DNA of 64,000 bases from Halanaerobiales bacterium (GCA_025451675.1 JANWJZ010000077.1:1-64000); one strand, 5' to 3'. Positions 33,184 to 42,376 are shown, numbered from the stretch's first letter. Program-made: numbers and translations. The notes: generated by a model from the letters alone, not told the origin.

Positions 33184-35283
33184 TTGGAAATTCTTTTAGC
33201 TGAAGAAGCCGGTTTTTGCTTTGGTGTAAAAAGGGCGATAGAGAGTGCTATGGAAACTGCCCGGAATTCCGATGTCCCTGTATATACATTGGGACCCATA
33301 ATCCATAATCCCCAGGTTGTAAAGAAATTGGACGAGAAAGGTGTCAAGGTAATTGATTTCCTGGACGAGATTGAGGAAGGAGTAGTCATCATCAGATCCC
33401 ACGGGGTTTCCCCGGATGTGATCAATATGGCCAGGGAAAGGGGTTTGACGGTAGTTGATGCTACCTGTCCCTTTGTAAAAAAGGCCCAGAAGGTGGCTAA
33501 AAGCCTTGTAGATGAAGGTTATCAAACGATTATATTTGGTGATCCCGAGCATCCCGAGGTAAAGGGTATCTATGGTTCAACAGAGGGAAGGGCATATGTA
33601 GTTAATAATATAGACCAATTGCATTCTTTAGAATTGGGTAATAAAATAGGTTTTGTGGCCCAGACAACAAAATCACCGGAGTCATATCGGGATTTGATAG
33701 CTTCGATAATCGAAAAGGCTAAAGAAATAAAGGTACATAATACTATCTGTAATACTACGGAAATCCGGCAGCGGTCTGCCCGGGAACTGGCCGGGAAAGT
33801 AGATTTAATGTTTGTAATTGGGGGATATAACAGTGCAAATACAAAAAGGCTTGTTGAAATTTGCCTGGAAACTGGTACCCCAACTTATCATATAGAAACT
33901 GCTGCAGATATAAATAAGCAGTGGTTAAAGAATAAAGAAAAAATAGGTATTACAGCAGGGGCATCGACCCCCGAATGGTTAATCAAGGAGGTTATTGAGG
34001 CTATGAGTGAAGAGAAAAAAGATTTGCAGCTTGATGAAAATATTACAAAGGAAGGGGTAGTAGACGGGACTGAAACAACAGAAAATACTGCTGAAGTGAA
34101 TAATGACAGTCCAGCAGGAGAAAATAATCTGAATGAACAGATGGATTACAGTATCGCAGAGCTGAAAAGGGGCCAGATTGTTAAGGGTACTGTAAGTCAA
34201 ATAAAAGAAGATGGAGTTTATGTGGATGTAAACTACAAAACCGATGGCTTCATTCCCTTGAGGGAATTAACATATAAAGAGTTTACTGATCCCCATGAAG
34301 TGGTAGAATTAAATGAAGAAATTGATGTAGTGGTATTAACCCTTGAAGATAGTGAGGGCAATATGATCCTTTCCAAAAAGAGGGCTGATTATGAAAAAGC
34401 CTGGGAAAGGATAATGGATGCTTATGAAAATAATAAAGTTATCGAAGCTGAAGTTACAAAGGTAGTTAAAGGTGGCTTAGTAGCTGATGTAGGTTTAAGA
34501 GGCTTTATCCCGGCATCCCATGTAGATATTGGTTTTGTTGAAAATTTAGATGAATATGTAGGAAAAACACTACGACTGAAAGTAATTGAGGTAGAAAGAG
34601 ATAAAAACAATGTGGTTCTTTCTGCCAGGGAAGTCCTGGAAGAAGAAAAGGAAAGAGAAAAGGAAAAGACACTGGCTAATCTGGAAGCCGGACAGACTGT
34701 AAAAGGAAAGATAACCAAAATAGTGGATTTCGGTGCCTTCGTGGATCTTGGTGGAATAGAAGGACTCCTTCATATCTCTGAAATGTCCTGGGGTAGAATT
34801 GGCCATCCATCTGAACTCTTTGTAGAAGGACAGGAAATCGAAGTTAAGGTTTTAAGTGTAGATAAAGAAGAAGAGAGAATTTCCCTGGGTTATAAACAGT
34901 TATTGCCGGATCCCTGGGAAGAATTTCTGAAAAAACATTATGAGGGAGAGGTTATTAGTGGTACGGTTACCAAAGTAGTCGACTTCGGTGCCTTTGTAGA
35001 AGTAGAAAAAGGTGTCGAAGGACTGATCCATATCTCCCAATTATCACACCGTCATGTGAAGACCCCTGATGAAGTGGTCAGTGAGGGTGACCAGGTGCAG
35101 GTGAAGATCCTGAATATTGATGAAGAACATAAAAGAGTTGGTTTAAGTATAAAAGAATTACAGGAAAAACCGGTTGTAAAAACACCTGTAAAAACTGAAG
35201 TTAAAAAAGAAGAGGAAAGCAGTGGCGGGATAACAATCAGAGAATTGGTAGGAGATATCTTTAATACAGATACAGAGGAGTAA
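33184..35283 (+). CDS. ispH: Fused 4-hydroxy-3-methylbut-2-enyl diphosphate reductase (IspH) and S1 RNA-binding protein
   Basis: 699 residues. The N-terminal IspH domain (about 1-275) makes IPP and DMAPP in the MEP pathway and has its three iron-sulfur Cys (about 12 in GFCFGVKRA, 95 in DATCP, 189 in NTICN) and active-site His at about 41, 73 and 123. An acidic linker of roughly 50 residues joins four S1 domains (about 330-400, 415-485, 507-575, 590-660); the last two share the IVDFGAFVDL / VVDFGAFVEV pattern. Such fusions are known in Clostridia. Start: TTG 33184 after GGGGAGG gives the usual IspH N-terminus; GTG 33148 has no site. Ends at a terminator. Confidence 0.93.
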   Translation: MEILLAEEAGFCFGVKRAIESAMETARNSDVPVYTLGPIIHNPQVVKKLDEKGVKVIDFLDEIEEGVVIIRSHGVSPDVINMARERGLTVVDATCPFVKKAQKVAKSLVDEGYQTIIFGDPEHPEVKGIYGSTEGRAYVVNNIDQLHSLELGNKIGFVAQTTKSPESYRDLIASIIEKAKEIKVHNTICNTTEIRQRSARELAGKVDLMFVIGGYNSANTKRLVEICLETGTPTYHIETAADINKQWLKNKEKIGITAGASTPEWLIKEVIEAMSEEKKDLQLDENITKEGVVDGTETTENTAEVNNDSPAGENNLNEQMDYSIAELKRGQIVKGTVSQIKEDGVYVDVNYKTDGFIPLRELTYKEFTDPHEVVELNEEIDVVVLTLEDSEGNMILSKKRADYEKAWERIMDAYENNKVIEAEVTKVVKGGLVADVGLRGFIPASHVDIGFVENLDEYVGKTLRLKVIEVERDKNNVVLSAREVLEEEKEREKEKTLANLEAGQTVKGKITKIVDFGAFVDLGGIEGLLHISEMSWGRIGHPSELFVEGQEIEVKVLSVDKEEERISLGYKQLLPDPWEEFLKKHYEGEVISGTVTKVVDFGAFVEVEKGVEGLIHISQLSHRHVKTPDEVVSEGDQVQVKILNIDEEHKRVGLSIKELQEKPVVKTPVKTEVKKEEESSGGITIRELVGDIFNTDTEE

Positions 35284-35293
35284 TAAAAAATAC

Positions 35294-35326
35294 AGGGCCA
35301 TCTCAAAAAGAGATGGCTCTTTTTTA
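35294..35326 (+). terminator. Intrinsic terminator after ispH-S1
   Basis: Stem AGGGCCATCTC (35294-35304) with GAGATGGCTCT (35310-35320), one G-T pair, followed by seven T. Confidence 0.9.
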
Positions 35327-35403
35327 TGCAGAAAGAGAATAAGATTAATGAATCAGTGAGATAATATCCTTTGTAGATAAAGGATTATTTTCGAGGTGAA
35401 ATG

Positions 35404-36036
35404 ATGACTATAGGGACAATTTTGCTAATGATAACCGGTTTATTAATCTATCTGGGGGTTGCCCATAGAGTCCTGGACCGCCTGTACTTAACTGATACTG
35501 TCGCAATAATTATAATTGCTCTTATGATAATCGGCAGCTTTTTTGATTTAACAATCAGTAGAAATCCACTCTTAACGGTTAATATTGGTGGTGCACTCAT
35601 TCCCCTATTACTATCAATTTATGTATTTATAAAGGCTGATTCCAATAGGGAAAGAATCCGGACAATAATTGCTGTTATTCTTACTGCTGCAGCAATATAT
35701 GTTATAAGCATCCTATTAAAGGATTTCGGTCATGGCAGGGATATAATTGATCCTATGTATATCTTTGCAATCAGTGGTGGTGTTATCGCTTATCTTCTGG
35801 GCAGATCCCGCAGGGCATCTTTTATTGCCGGCACTCTTGGTTTCTTGCTCTATAATCTATTTATCTTTTACCGGGCCCTTACAGGAGATATCAAGGGAGA
35901 GGTAAGGTTAGGCGGAGCCGGAGTCTATGATAGTATCGTAATTTCAGGAATCCTGGCTTTATTATTGGCTGAGCTGTTGGGAGAATCCCTTGAGCGCTTA
36001 TCAGGAGGACCTTCCGGAAGAGGAGGAGAAGAATGA
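35404..36036 (+). CDS. DUF1614 family membrane protein
   Basis: 210 residues with about seven hydrophobic helices. The IGGALIPLLLSIYVF segment near residue 60 and GGAGVYDSIVISGILALLLAELL near the C-terminus match the DUF1614 type as I recall it. ATG 35404 is preferred over 35401 on spacing to GAGGTG. First gene of a row that includes a SpoIIP-type hydrolase and a YIEGIA protein, which suggests a sporulation or envelope role; no activity is known. Overlaps the next gene by four bases. Confidence 0.75.
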   Translation: MTIGTILLMITGLLIYLGVAHRVLDRLYLTDTVAIIIIALMIIGSFFDLTISRNPLLTVNIGGALIPLLLSIYVFIKADSNRERIRTIIAVILTAAAIYVISILLKDFGHGRDIIDPMYIFAISGGVIAYLLGRSRRASFIAGTLGFLLYNLFIFYRALTGDIKGEVRLGGAGVYDSIVISGILALLLAELLGESLERLSGGPSGRGGEE

Positions 36037-37109
36037 AAAAGATAAAAGTCCGGAAATTGTTACTTTTTCTTCTCTTATTTCTTTTATCTTTTCCTGCCTA
36101 CGGAGAAAAGGCAGGAGAAATGAACATAGAGGAAATTATCGGGCACAGGGAAGAGGATGTAGTCTGGGTCTATGATCAGGAAGGCAGTTATATTTTTGGT
36201 ACTGCCCTGGGTGTCAGTATTGGTGACAGATATATAGATGAGGAAAATATTGAATATGAAATAATTGAAGTAAAGGGCGACAGGGCAATTTGCAGGCAAA
36301 AGGGAAAGGTAGATTTGCTGGCAGATATAGATTCCGATCTGGCCCTACAGATTCCTCTGGCAGCAGCAGGAAGTAAAGTTGTAGCCCTTTACCATACCCA
36401 TAATGATGAATCCTACATACCCGGGCCAGTCAATATTGAAGGTGAAGGGGAGATCCACGAAGTCGGGGAAGCCTTAAAAAAAGCACTGGAGAGCAAGGGA
36501 ATAACAGTTCTGAAGAGTGAAAACCTGCATCTCCCTCATGATGGGGCAGCCTATGAACGCTCCCGGGCAACTGTAGCCGAGTTGATCCAGAAAGCGCCGG
36601 ATGTAATTTTTGATATCCATCGGGATGCCATTCCAAGAAAAGAAGAATATCAGAAAGAAGTGGATGGTAAAACGATCAGCCAGATCAGGTTGGTAGTAGG
36701 AAGACAGAACCCTAACCACAAGGTCAATGATCAATTTGCCAGAAGATTAAAAGCCATCGCCGACGAACTATATCCCGGTTTAATAAAGGGTATATTCTAT
36801 GGCAAAGGCAGTTATAACCAACATGTAGCTCCCCATTCATTATTATTGGAATTTGGCACTCATGTGACTTCAAAAGAACAGGCCATAGCCAGTGCCCAAC
36901 TGTTTGCAGAGCCGGTAAGCCGGTTGCTCTATAGTTCTAAAAACGGAGAAGAAGGAAATAAGAGTGAAGGGCGCAGTATCTCTTCAACCATCAGCTGGAT
37001 CCTTGGTATAACAGCAATTGGAGTAATCCTTTTCCTGTTTATAAATGAAGGAAGTATTTCAGGAGTTGGAGAAAGGTTGAAAAAATTTTTTAAAAGAGAA
37101 CTCAAGTAA
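36033..37109 (+). CDS. SpoIIP-type peptidoglycan amidase/endopeptidase with two membrane anchors
   Basis: 358 residues. An N-terminal hydrophobic segment or signal peptide (about 8-22) is followed by the SpoIIP catalytic region: ALYHTHNDESY (His121, His123, Glu126), VIFDIHRDA (His196) and LLLEFGTH (Glu273), the expected zinc and catalytic residues. A second hydrophobic helix at about 320-337 and a basic tail end the protein. Canonical SpoIIP acts with SpoIID in engulfment and usually has only an N-terminal anchor, so this is a variant or paralogue. Neighbours are membrane proteins of unknown function. Confidence 0.88.
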   Translation: MKKIKVRKLLLFLLLFLLSFPAYGEKAGEMNIEEIIGHREEDVVWVYDQEGSYIFGTALGVSIGDRYIDEENIEYEIIEVKGDRAICRQKGKVDLLADIDSDLALQIPLAAAGSKVVALYHTHNDESYIPGPVNIEGEGEIHEVGEALKKALESKGITVLKSENLHLPHDGAAYERSRATVAELIQKAPDVIFDIHRDAIPRKEEYQKEVDGKTISQIRLVVGRQNPNHKVNDQFARRLKAIADELYPGLIKGIFYGKGSYNQHVAPHSLLLEFGTHVTSKEQAIASAQLFAEPVSRLLYSSKNGEEGNKSEGRSISSTISWILGITAIGVILFLFINEGSISGVGERLKKFFKRELK

Positions 37110-37124
37110 AAGGGGATTGAGCTG

Positions 37125-38015
37125 ATGTTTGAATACAGCAGGATGTTTATAATCAGTTTACTCCTCGGTTTTCTTGCCAGGGCCTTTATGCTAAGGATTG
37201 ATTACCGTCAATTTCCCAGTTATCCACACTCTTATGCCATCCACTTAACCCTGGGTGCCATTGCAGCTGCCCTGGGTGCTCTGGTTATTCCGGTTCTGCT
37301 GGAAAAGGAATTTATAGCTGTAACATTCATAACTATTGCAGCACAACAATTCAGGGAAGTAAGGTCAATGGAGAGAGAAAGCCTGGCAAAGATAGAGAAA
37401 ACCGAATTAATTCCCAGGGGGGAAGCCTATATTGAAGGTATAGCTAAATTATTTGAGGCCAGGAATTACCTGGCTTTAATTAGCTCATTCGCCACAAGTC
37501 TTTTCTATTATTATTTTGGCTGGCCGGTGGCTATTATAGGCGGTAGTATAAGTGCCTATATTTTGCATTGGTTTATGAAAGGACCAACAGTGGGAGATAT
37601 AGCAGAGGTGCAGCTGGCAGATATTACTTTTAAAGGTAAAAACATAGGTATAGATGAAGTAATCATGATGAATGTAGGTGAAGAAGAAGCCCTGGAAGTA
37701 TGGGCAAAAGAAGGCATAGGTATAAAGATTATACCAAAGGATGAAGATGCCAGGGCGACTTTGGCTAATCTTGGCCAGCGGCAGGCTATTTTACATGACC
37801 TGGCTATTTTAATGGGGGTAAAACTTGACCAGGGACTACAACATTTTTCACCCCTGGCCAGGTTAGATATCGATAATGGGACTTTAAATATCATCTTTAT
37901 TCCCCAGGAACCGGATGAGCTATTTATCAAAGAAGCAGTGGAAAGAATACCGGTGCTGGAGAGTTCACAGAGGAAACCGCTTAAAGACAGGATTGGCAGG
38001 AAAGCTGCTGATTAA
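37125..38015 (+). CDS. YIEGIA family membrane protein
   Basis: 296 residues. N-terminal helices (about 7-20, 40-60 and 62-75), the family-naming motif AYIEGIAKLFEARNYLAL near residue 102, further helices near 115-150, then a cytoplasmic domain (about 160-296). The family is largely confined to spore-forming Firmicutes; its biochemical role is unknown. The next small gene encodes the partner named as its capping subunit. AAAGGGG precedes the ATG. Confidence 0.88.
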   Translation: MFEYSRMFIISLLLGFLARAFMLRIDYRQFPSYPHSYAIHLTLGAIAAALGALVIPVLLEKEFIAVTFITIAAQQFREVRSMERESLAKIEKTELIPRGEAYIEGIAKLFEARNYLALISSFATSLFYYYFGWPVAIIGGSISAYILHWFMKGPTVGDIAEVQLADITFKGKNIGIDEVIMMNVGEEEALEVWAKEGIGIKIIPKDEDARATLANLGQRQAILHDLAILMGVKLDQGLQHFSPLARLDIDNGTLNIIFIPQEPDELFIKEAVERIPVLESSQRKPLKDRIGRKAAD

Positions 38016-38026
38016 GGGGGAATTTG

Positions 38027-38215
38027 ATGGGCGAAAGCAATATACTGGCCATCATTACTACAAAAAATAACCGGGACAAGGTAGGAGGTGGTGTGCCTAT
38101 ATTTTATGCCGATAGCCAGGAGGAAATGGAAGAAATGAGCAGTTTACTGGCCCGGATTACCCTGGCCATGGTCCACGATCTGGAAAATGGTATCAAAATT
38201 ATTGTCAGACATTGA
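38027..38215 (+). CDS. Capping complex subunit for YIEGIA
   Basis: 62 residues, soluble. Sequence type: SNILAIITTKNNRDKVGGGVP followed by a helix (EEMEEMSSLLARITLAMVHDL, shown in part) and a final strand IKIIVRH. It always lies next to YIEGIA genes in the genomes I know of. ATG 38027 follows AAGGGGG; TTG 38024 is an alternative. Its stop overlaps the next gene's nominal start. Confidence 0.8.
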   Translation: MGESNILAIITTKNNRDKVGGGVPIFYADSQEEMEEMSSLLARITLAMVHDLENGIKIIVRH

Positions 38216-38631
38216 GGGAGGAGATAAAATTAATTATATTTCTCTGTACAGGTTATAGCCCACTGCCCTTTTTTTTATTTTATTTATTTTTCGCAAAAGG
38301 GAAGAGTTTCAATGAAATATTTAGTGCTGCTATAATGGATTACCGGAAATATAAAGAGGAGAAAAAAGTCCTACTGAGAGTATATCCAGAAAGGCCTGAA
38401 AAATTATTTATATTGATTGGTGGCAGGAAAAAGAGGGTAGTTTTACAGGCCCTGGATGGCTACCTGAAAATGTTTGGGATAAATCATAATTATCAATTGC
38501 TGGATATTTCCCGTTATGAAAAGAGCTGCTGTAAACTGGCCTCCTTAATGGAAAGGGTCGGATTAAAGTCTTTGCCTATTAATTTATATAAATATTCCTG
38601 CCGGCAAATTTATAGGAAGATAAAGGACTGA
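38212..38631 (+). CDS. Diverged DUF3189-like protein, probable paralogue of next gene
   Basis: Up to 139 residues. The nominal start is TTG 38212, but it has no ribosome-binding site. GGGAGGAG (38216-38223) sits nine bases before ATT 38233, and starting there gives MIFLCTGYS, in register with MIVLYHCYG of the downstream protein. The two proteins share a further pattern: KLFILIGGRKKRVVLQAL aligns with KIYVQGMGGSDRIVINLL, followed by YG/FGI and LL. So the pair arose by tandem duplication and this copy has diverged. Function unknown. Confidence 0.7.
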   Translation: MREEIKLIIFLCTGYSPLPFFLFYLFFAKGKSFNEIFSAAIMDYRKYKEEKKVLLRVYPERPEKLFILIGGRKKRVVLQALDGYLKMFGINHNYQLLDISRYEKSCCKLASLMERVGLKSLPINLYKYSCRQIYRKIKD

Positions 38632-38635
38632 TAGG

Positions 38636-39106
38636 ATGATTGTCTTATATCATTGTTACGGGGCTGCCCATTCTTCAGTACTTTCAGCGGCGATACATCT
38701 TGGCCTCTTAGCAGATGATAGAATTCCAGGGATAAAGGAAATCAGGGAAATACCCTATTTTGACAGGAATAAAACAGAAGAGATTGGTATCCCCTTTTTA
38801 TATGGCATTGATAAGTGGGGTAATAAAATCTATGTCCAGGGAATGGGTGGCTCTGATAGAATTGTCATCAATTTATTGAAAGATATAATGGCATTATACG
38901 GGATTCCGGAAAGGGAGATATTGTTGGTCAATGCCCTGGAAAATGTCAATATCCTGGTGAGGATAGGGGGTTTTTTATCCCGCCGTTTAGGCCTTGTCTT
39001 TCCTGGCCGCGTAATAAGTATAATTGGCTTACAGCTGGCTTATCCAAAATTTCTCAGAACTGTCCAGAGGGTGAAAGATTATATTGCTAAGTTTTATGAA
39101 ATGTGA
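38636..39106 (+). CDS. DUF3189 family protein
   Basis: 156 residues. N-terminal MIVLYHCYGAAHSSVLSAAI is the DUF3189 signature, with a possible nucleotide-binding Ser/His-rich turn. GIDKWGNKIYVQGMGGSD is also typical. The family is found mainly in spore-forming Clostridia, near YIEGIA genes; its role is unknown. Preceded by a diverged paralogue and followed by the DUF512 radical SAM gene. Confidence 0.82.
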   Translation: MIVLYHCYGAAHSSVLSAAIHLGLLADDRIPGIKEIREIPYFDRNKTEEIGIPFLYGIDKWGNKIYVQGMGGSDRIVINLLKDIMALYGIPEREILLVNALENVNILVRIGGFLSRRLGLVFPGRVISIIGLQLAYPKFLRTVQRVKDYIAKFYEM

Positions 39107-39136
39107 TATCATCACTTTACAGGAGGTTATAAAAGA

Positions 39137-40429
39137 ATGATAAGGATAAGTGCTGTAGAGCCGGGCAGTATTGCCGATGAATTGGAGATAAAACCCGGTG
39201 ATTATCTGCTAAGTATAGATGGAAAAAAGATCAGGGATTATATAGATTATCAGTATGGAGTAGCAGCTGATTTTTTTGTTTTAATGGTACAAAAAGCAGA
39301 TGGTGAGGTCTGGGAGTTTGAGATTGAAAAAGATGCAGATGAGAATTTAGGATTGCTTTTTGATAATATAATTTTTGATGGTTTAAAATTATGTAAAAAT
39401 AACTGTATCTTTTGTTTTGTTAAGCAACAGCCCCGGGGAATGAGAAGCACATTATTGTTAAAGGATGATGATTACCGCTTTTCCTTTCTGCAGGGCAGTT
39501 TTATTACCCTCAGTAATTTAAAAGAAGAGGAATTTGAGAGGATTGTTGAATTAAAATTAAGCCCTCTCTATATATCGGTACATACTACTAATCCCGTCTT
39601 AAGGGTGGAGATGATGAAAAATCCCCGGGCGGGCCGAATTATGGCACAATTAAAATACCTGGCTGAACAGGGGATAGCTTATCATACCCAACTGGTTTTA
39701 TGTCCAGGCTATAATGACGGCCCGGAACTGGATAGGACAATAAGTGATCTGCTTTCTCTTTATCCCCATGTATTATCAATTGGTGTTGTACCGGTAGGTT
39801 TAACCCGGCACCGTTTTAATTTAACGGAAATAGAGAGTTATACCCATTTATCAGCAAAAAAAACCCTTGAACAGGTAAGGGAATGGCAGAGAAAGATTGA
39901 AAACCTATATGGGAGGAACTTTCTTTATGCCGCTGATGAATTTTATTTTCTGGCTAATGAAAGTATTCCTCAGTTGGAAGATTATCATGATTTCCCCCAA
40001 TTGGAAAATGGTATTGGCCTGACCCGGTTTCTCTGGGAAGAGTTTTCCGGTCTTTTTCTGCCGGAAAGAGTCAGGGCAAAGACTGTAGGAGTCATTACAG
40101 GTATCTTGGGAAATGAAGCTTTATCTCCTGTTGTAAGTAAATTACAGGAGATACCCGGCCTGGAAATCAATACCATTCCGGTGGAAAATTATTATTTTGG
40201 TAGTTCAGTAACAGTTACCGGCCTATTGACTGGACAGGATATCAGGGAAAAAATAAAAGATTTGAGAGATAAACCGGAGTATATAATAATTCCTGATATC
40301 GTTTTGAATTCTGAGGGAGTTTTTTTAGATGATCTTAGTAGTGAAGATCTTAAAAATGAGTTCCCGGAGCTTAAAATATATTTTGTAGCTAATTTACAGG
40401 AAATGCTGGAGGTGTTATGCAATGGCTAA
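39137..40429 (+). CDS. DUF512 family protein (PDZ and radical-SAM-type Cys motif)
   Basis: 430 residues. An N-terminal PDZ-like region (ISAVEPGSIADELEIKPGD, about 3-60) is followed by CKNNCIFCFVKQQP with Cys at about 86, 90 and 93, a CX3CX2C iron-sulfur motif of radical-SAM type. Then LKDDDYRFSFLQGSFITLSN and a C-terminal DUF512 part with ITGILGNEAL and PVENYYFG. It is usually encoded beside der, as here (eight-base overlap). Reaction unknown. Confidence 0.9.
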   Translation: MIRISAVEPGSIADELEIKPGDYLLSIDGKKIRDYIDYQYGVAADFFVLMVQKADGEVWEFEIEKDADENLGLLFDNIIFDGLKLCKNNCIFCFVKQQPRGMRSTLLLKDDDYRFSFLQGSFITLSNLKEEEFERIVELKLSPLYISVHTTNPVLRVEMMKNPRAGRIMAQLKYLAEQGIAYHTQLVLCPGYNDGPELDRTISDLLSLYPHVLSIGVVPVGLTRHRFNLTEIESYTHLSAKKTLEQVREWQRKIENLYGRNFLYAADEFYFLANESIPQLEDYHDFPQLENGIGLTRFLWEEFSGLFLPERVRAKTVGVITGILGNEALSPVVSKLQEIPGLEINTIPVENYYFGSSVTVTGLLTGQDIREKIKDLRDKPEYIIIPDIVLNSEGVFLDDLSSEDLKNEFPELKIYFVANLQEMLEVLCNG

Positions 40430-41738
40430 ACCGGTTGTTGCCATTGTTGGCAGACCCAATGTTGGTAAATCAACATTATTCAATAGACTGGCTGGAACCC
40501 GGATTTCCATAGTGGAAAGTGAACCCGGTATAACCAGGGACCGTATCTATGCCGATATAGAGTGGCAGGATGAAAAATTCATTCTCATCGATACCGGTGG
40601 TATTGAGACTGACAGTGATGATATTATTATCAGCAAAATCCGCCAGCAGGCTCAACTGGCTATTGAAGAAGCTGATTTGCTTTTATTTGTAGTCGATGGC
40701 CGTAGCGGAATTACCAACCTGGATGAGGAGATTGCCGGGTACTTGAGGAAAACAAATAAAAAGATTATACTGGTAATAAATAAAGTAGATGATTTTTCTC
40801 TGGTAGATGAAATTATCTGGCAGTTTTATGCACTGGGTTTTGAAGAGATGATGCCATTATCGGCAGAACACGGGAAGAATATCGGGGATTTGCTGGAAAA
40901 AATTATAGAAAACCTGCCTGAAATTGCAGAAGAGGAGGAAGATAGTGAAGTCCTTAATATTGCCATCGTTGGTAAACCCAATGTAGGTAAATCTTCACTG
41001 GTAAATTATATTGCCGGCCAGGAACGGTCTATAGTCAGTGATATTCCTGGAACCACCAGGGATGCCATTGATACCCTTGTTGAGGTAAATGGGATAAAAT
41101 ATAATTTAATTGACACAGCAGGCCTCAGGCGTAAAGCCAGGATTAAAGAATCTATAGAATATTATAGTGTCATCAGGACACTAAGGGCAATTGACCGGGC
41201 TGATGCTGTATTGATGATGATTGATGCCAGGGATGGGGTTACTACCCAGGATAAGAGGATTGTAGGATATGCCCATGATAGTGGTAAGGCTATTGTTCTG
41301 GCTGTTAATAAATGGGATCTGATCGAAAAAGATAGTAAAACCATGGAGGAATATAAAAAGGACATCTATGATGAGCTGAAATTCTTAACATATGCCCCCA
41401 TTACCTTCATATCAGCCCTGACGGGCCAGAGGGTTACAGAAGCATTGGAACTGCTGGAATATGTAGTAGACCAGAATTCCCTGCGTATAAAAACCGGGCT
41501 TTTAAATGAAGTCCTGGAAGAAGCCTTTCTTTTACGGGAACCACCTGGCTATAGAGGAAAGAAATTGAAATTATTGTACGCAACACAGGTTGGTATTAAA
41601 CCACCTACCTTTTTACTCTTTGTAAATGATCCCGAACTTATGCATTTTTCCTATGAGCGCTATTTAGAGAATGCTCTAAGGGATGCCTTTGGTTTTGTCG
41701 GGACTTCAATAAGAATTATTTTAAAAAAGAGGAATTAG
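40422..41738 (+). CDS. der: Ribosome-assembly GTPase Der
   Basis: 438 residues, two tandem GTPase domains: GRPNVGKSTLFN (about 9) with DTGGIE, then GKPNVGKSSLVN (about 182) with DTAGLRRKARI, followed by a KH-like C-terminal domain. NKVD and NKWD are the base-recognition motifs. Needed for 50S maturation. Confidence 0.97.
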   Translation: MAKPVVAIVGRPNVGKSTLFNRLAGTRISIVESEPGITRDRIYADIEWQDEKFILIDTGGIETDSDDIIISKIRQQAQLAIEEADLLLFVVDGRSGITNLDEEIAGYLRKTNKKIILVINKVDDFSLVDEIIWQFYALGFEEMMPLSAEHGKNIGDLLEKIIENLPEIAEEEEDSEVLNIAIVGKPNVGKSSLVNYIAGQERSIVSDIPGTTRDAIDTLVEVNGIKYNLIDTAGLRRKARIKESIEYYSVIRTLRAIDRADAVLMMIDARDGVTTQDKRIVGYAHDSGKAIVLAVNKWDLIEKDSKTMEEYKKDIYDELKFLTYAPITFISALTGQRVTEALELLEYVVDQNSLRIKTGLLNEVLEEAFLLREPPGYRGKKLKLLYATQVGIKPPTFLLFVNDPELMHFSYERYLENALRDAFGFVGTSIRIILKKRN

Positions 41739-41749
41739 GAGAGGTTTCC

Positions 41750-42376
41750 ATGTTGAGTTTTTTTCTTGTGATAATTATTTCATACCTGATTGGAGCCATA
41801 CCCTTTGCCTATATAATGACCAGGCTTATAACAGGTAAGGATGTCAGGGATTTTGGCAGTGGTAATGTTGGAGCAACCAATGCAGGGCGGGTACTGGGAT
41901 TTAAATACGGGTTTTTAGTAGCGGTTCTGGATGTATTAAAGGCGATTCTGGCTGTTAACATAACGAGAAGCTTATTATCACCTGAATTACCGGAATACTA
42001 TCTTTTAATTGCTGCTTTATTTGTGATTATCGGCCATAATTGGACAATCTTTCTAGGATTTTCCGGCGGTAAAGGGGTGGCAACAACCTGTGGTGTGATT
42101 TTCAGCCTTAATCCCCTGGCCTTTCTTTTCTTTTTTATAATCTGGCTTATAGTTCTTTTGCTGAGCCGTTATGTTTCCCTGGCTTCAATAATCAGTGGAT
42201 TAAGCCTGCCCTTGATTTTCTTTTTATTAAAGGGTGATATATATGATATTATTTTTGCCTTAATTTTTGCTGTTTTAATTGTTATCCGCCATAGAGCGAA
42301 TATCAACAGATTAGTAAATAAAAATGAAAACAAAATAAACCTGCCCTTTTTCAGTAAGAAAGGTGATTGCCAATGA
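41750..42376 (+). CDS. plsY: Glycerol-3-phosphate acyltransferase PlsY
   Basis: Acylates glycerol 3-phosphate using acyl-phosphate from PlsX or FakA/DegV, both also in this window. 208 residues with about five membrane helices. Motifs: SYLIGAIPFAYI, FGSGNVGATNAGRVLG near residue 36, and FSGGKGVATT near 104. The C-terminus overlaps gpsA by four bases, coupling substrate and acyltransferase production. Confidence 0.97.
   Translation: MLSFFLVIIISYLIGAIPFAYIMTRLITGKDVRDFGSGNVGATNAGRVLGFKYGFLVAVLDVLKAILAVNITRSLLSPELPEYYLLIAALFVIIGHNWTIFLGFSGGKGVATTCGVIFSLNPLAFLFFFIIWLIVLLLSRYVSLASIISGLSLPLIFFLLKGDIYDIIFALIFAVLIVIRHRANINRLVNKNENKINLPFFSKKGDCQ

Noticed and set aside
41750-42376. FapR site in front of plsY or plsC
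   Set aside because: Neither upstream region contains a TTAGTACC-type palindrome; plsY is 11 bases from der.
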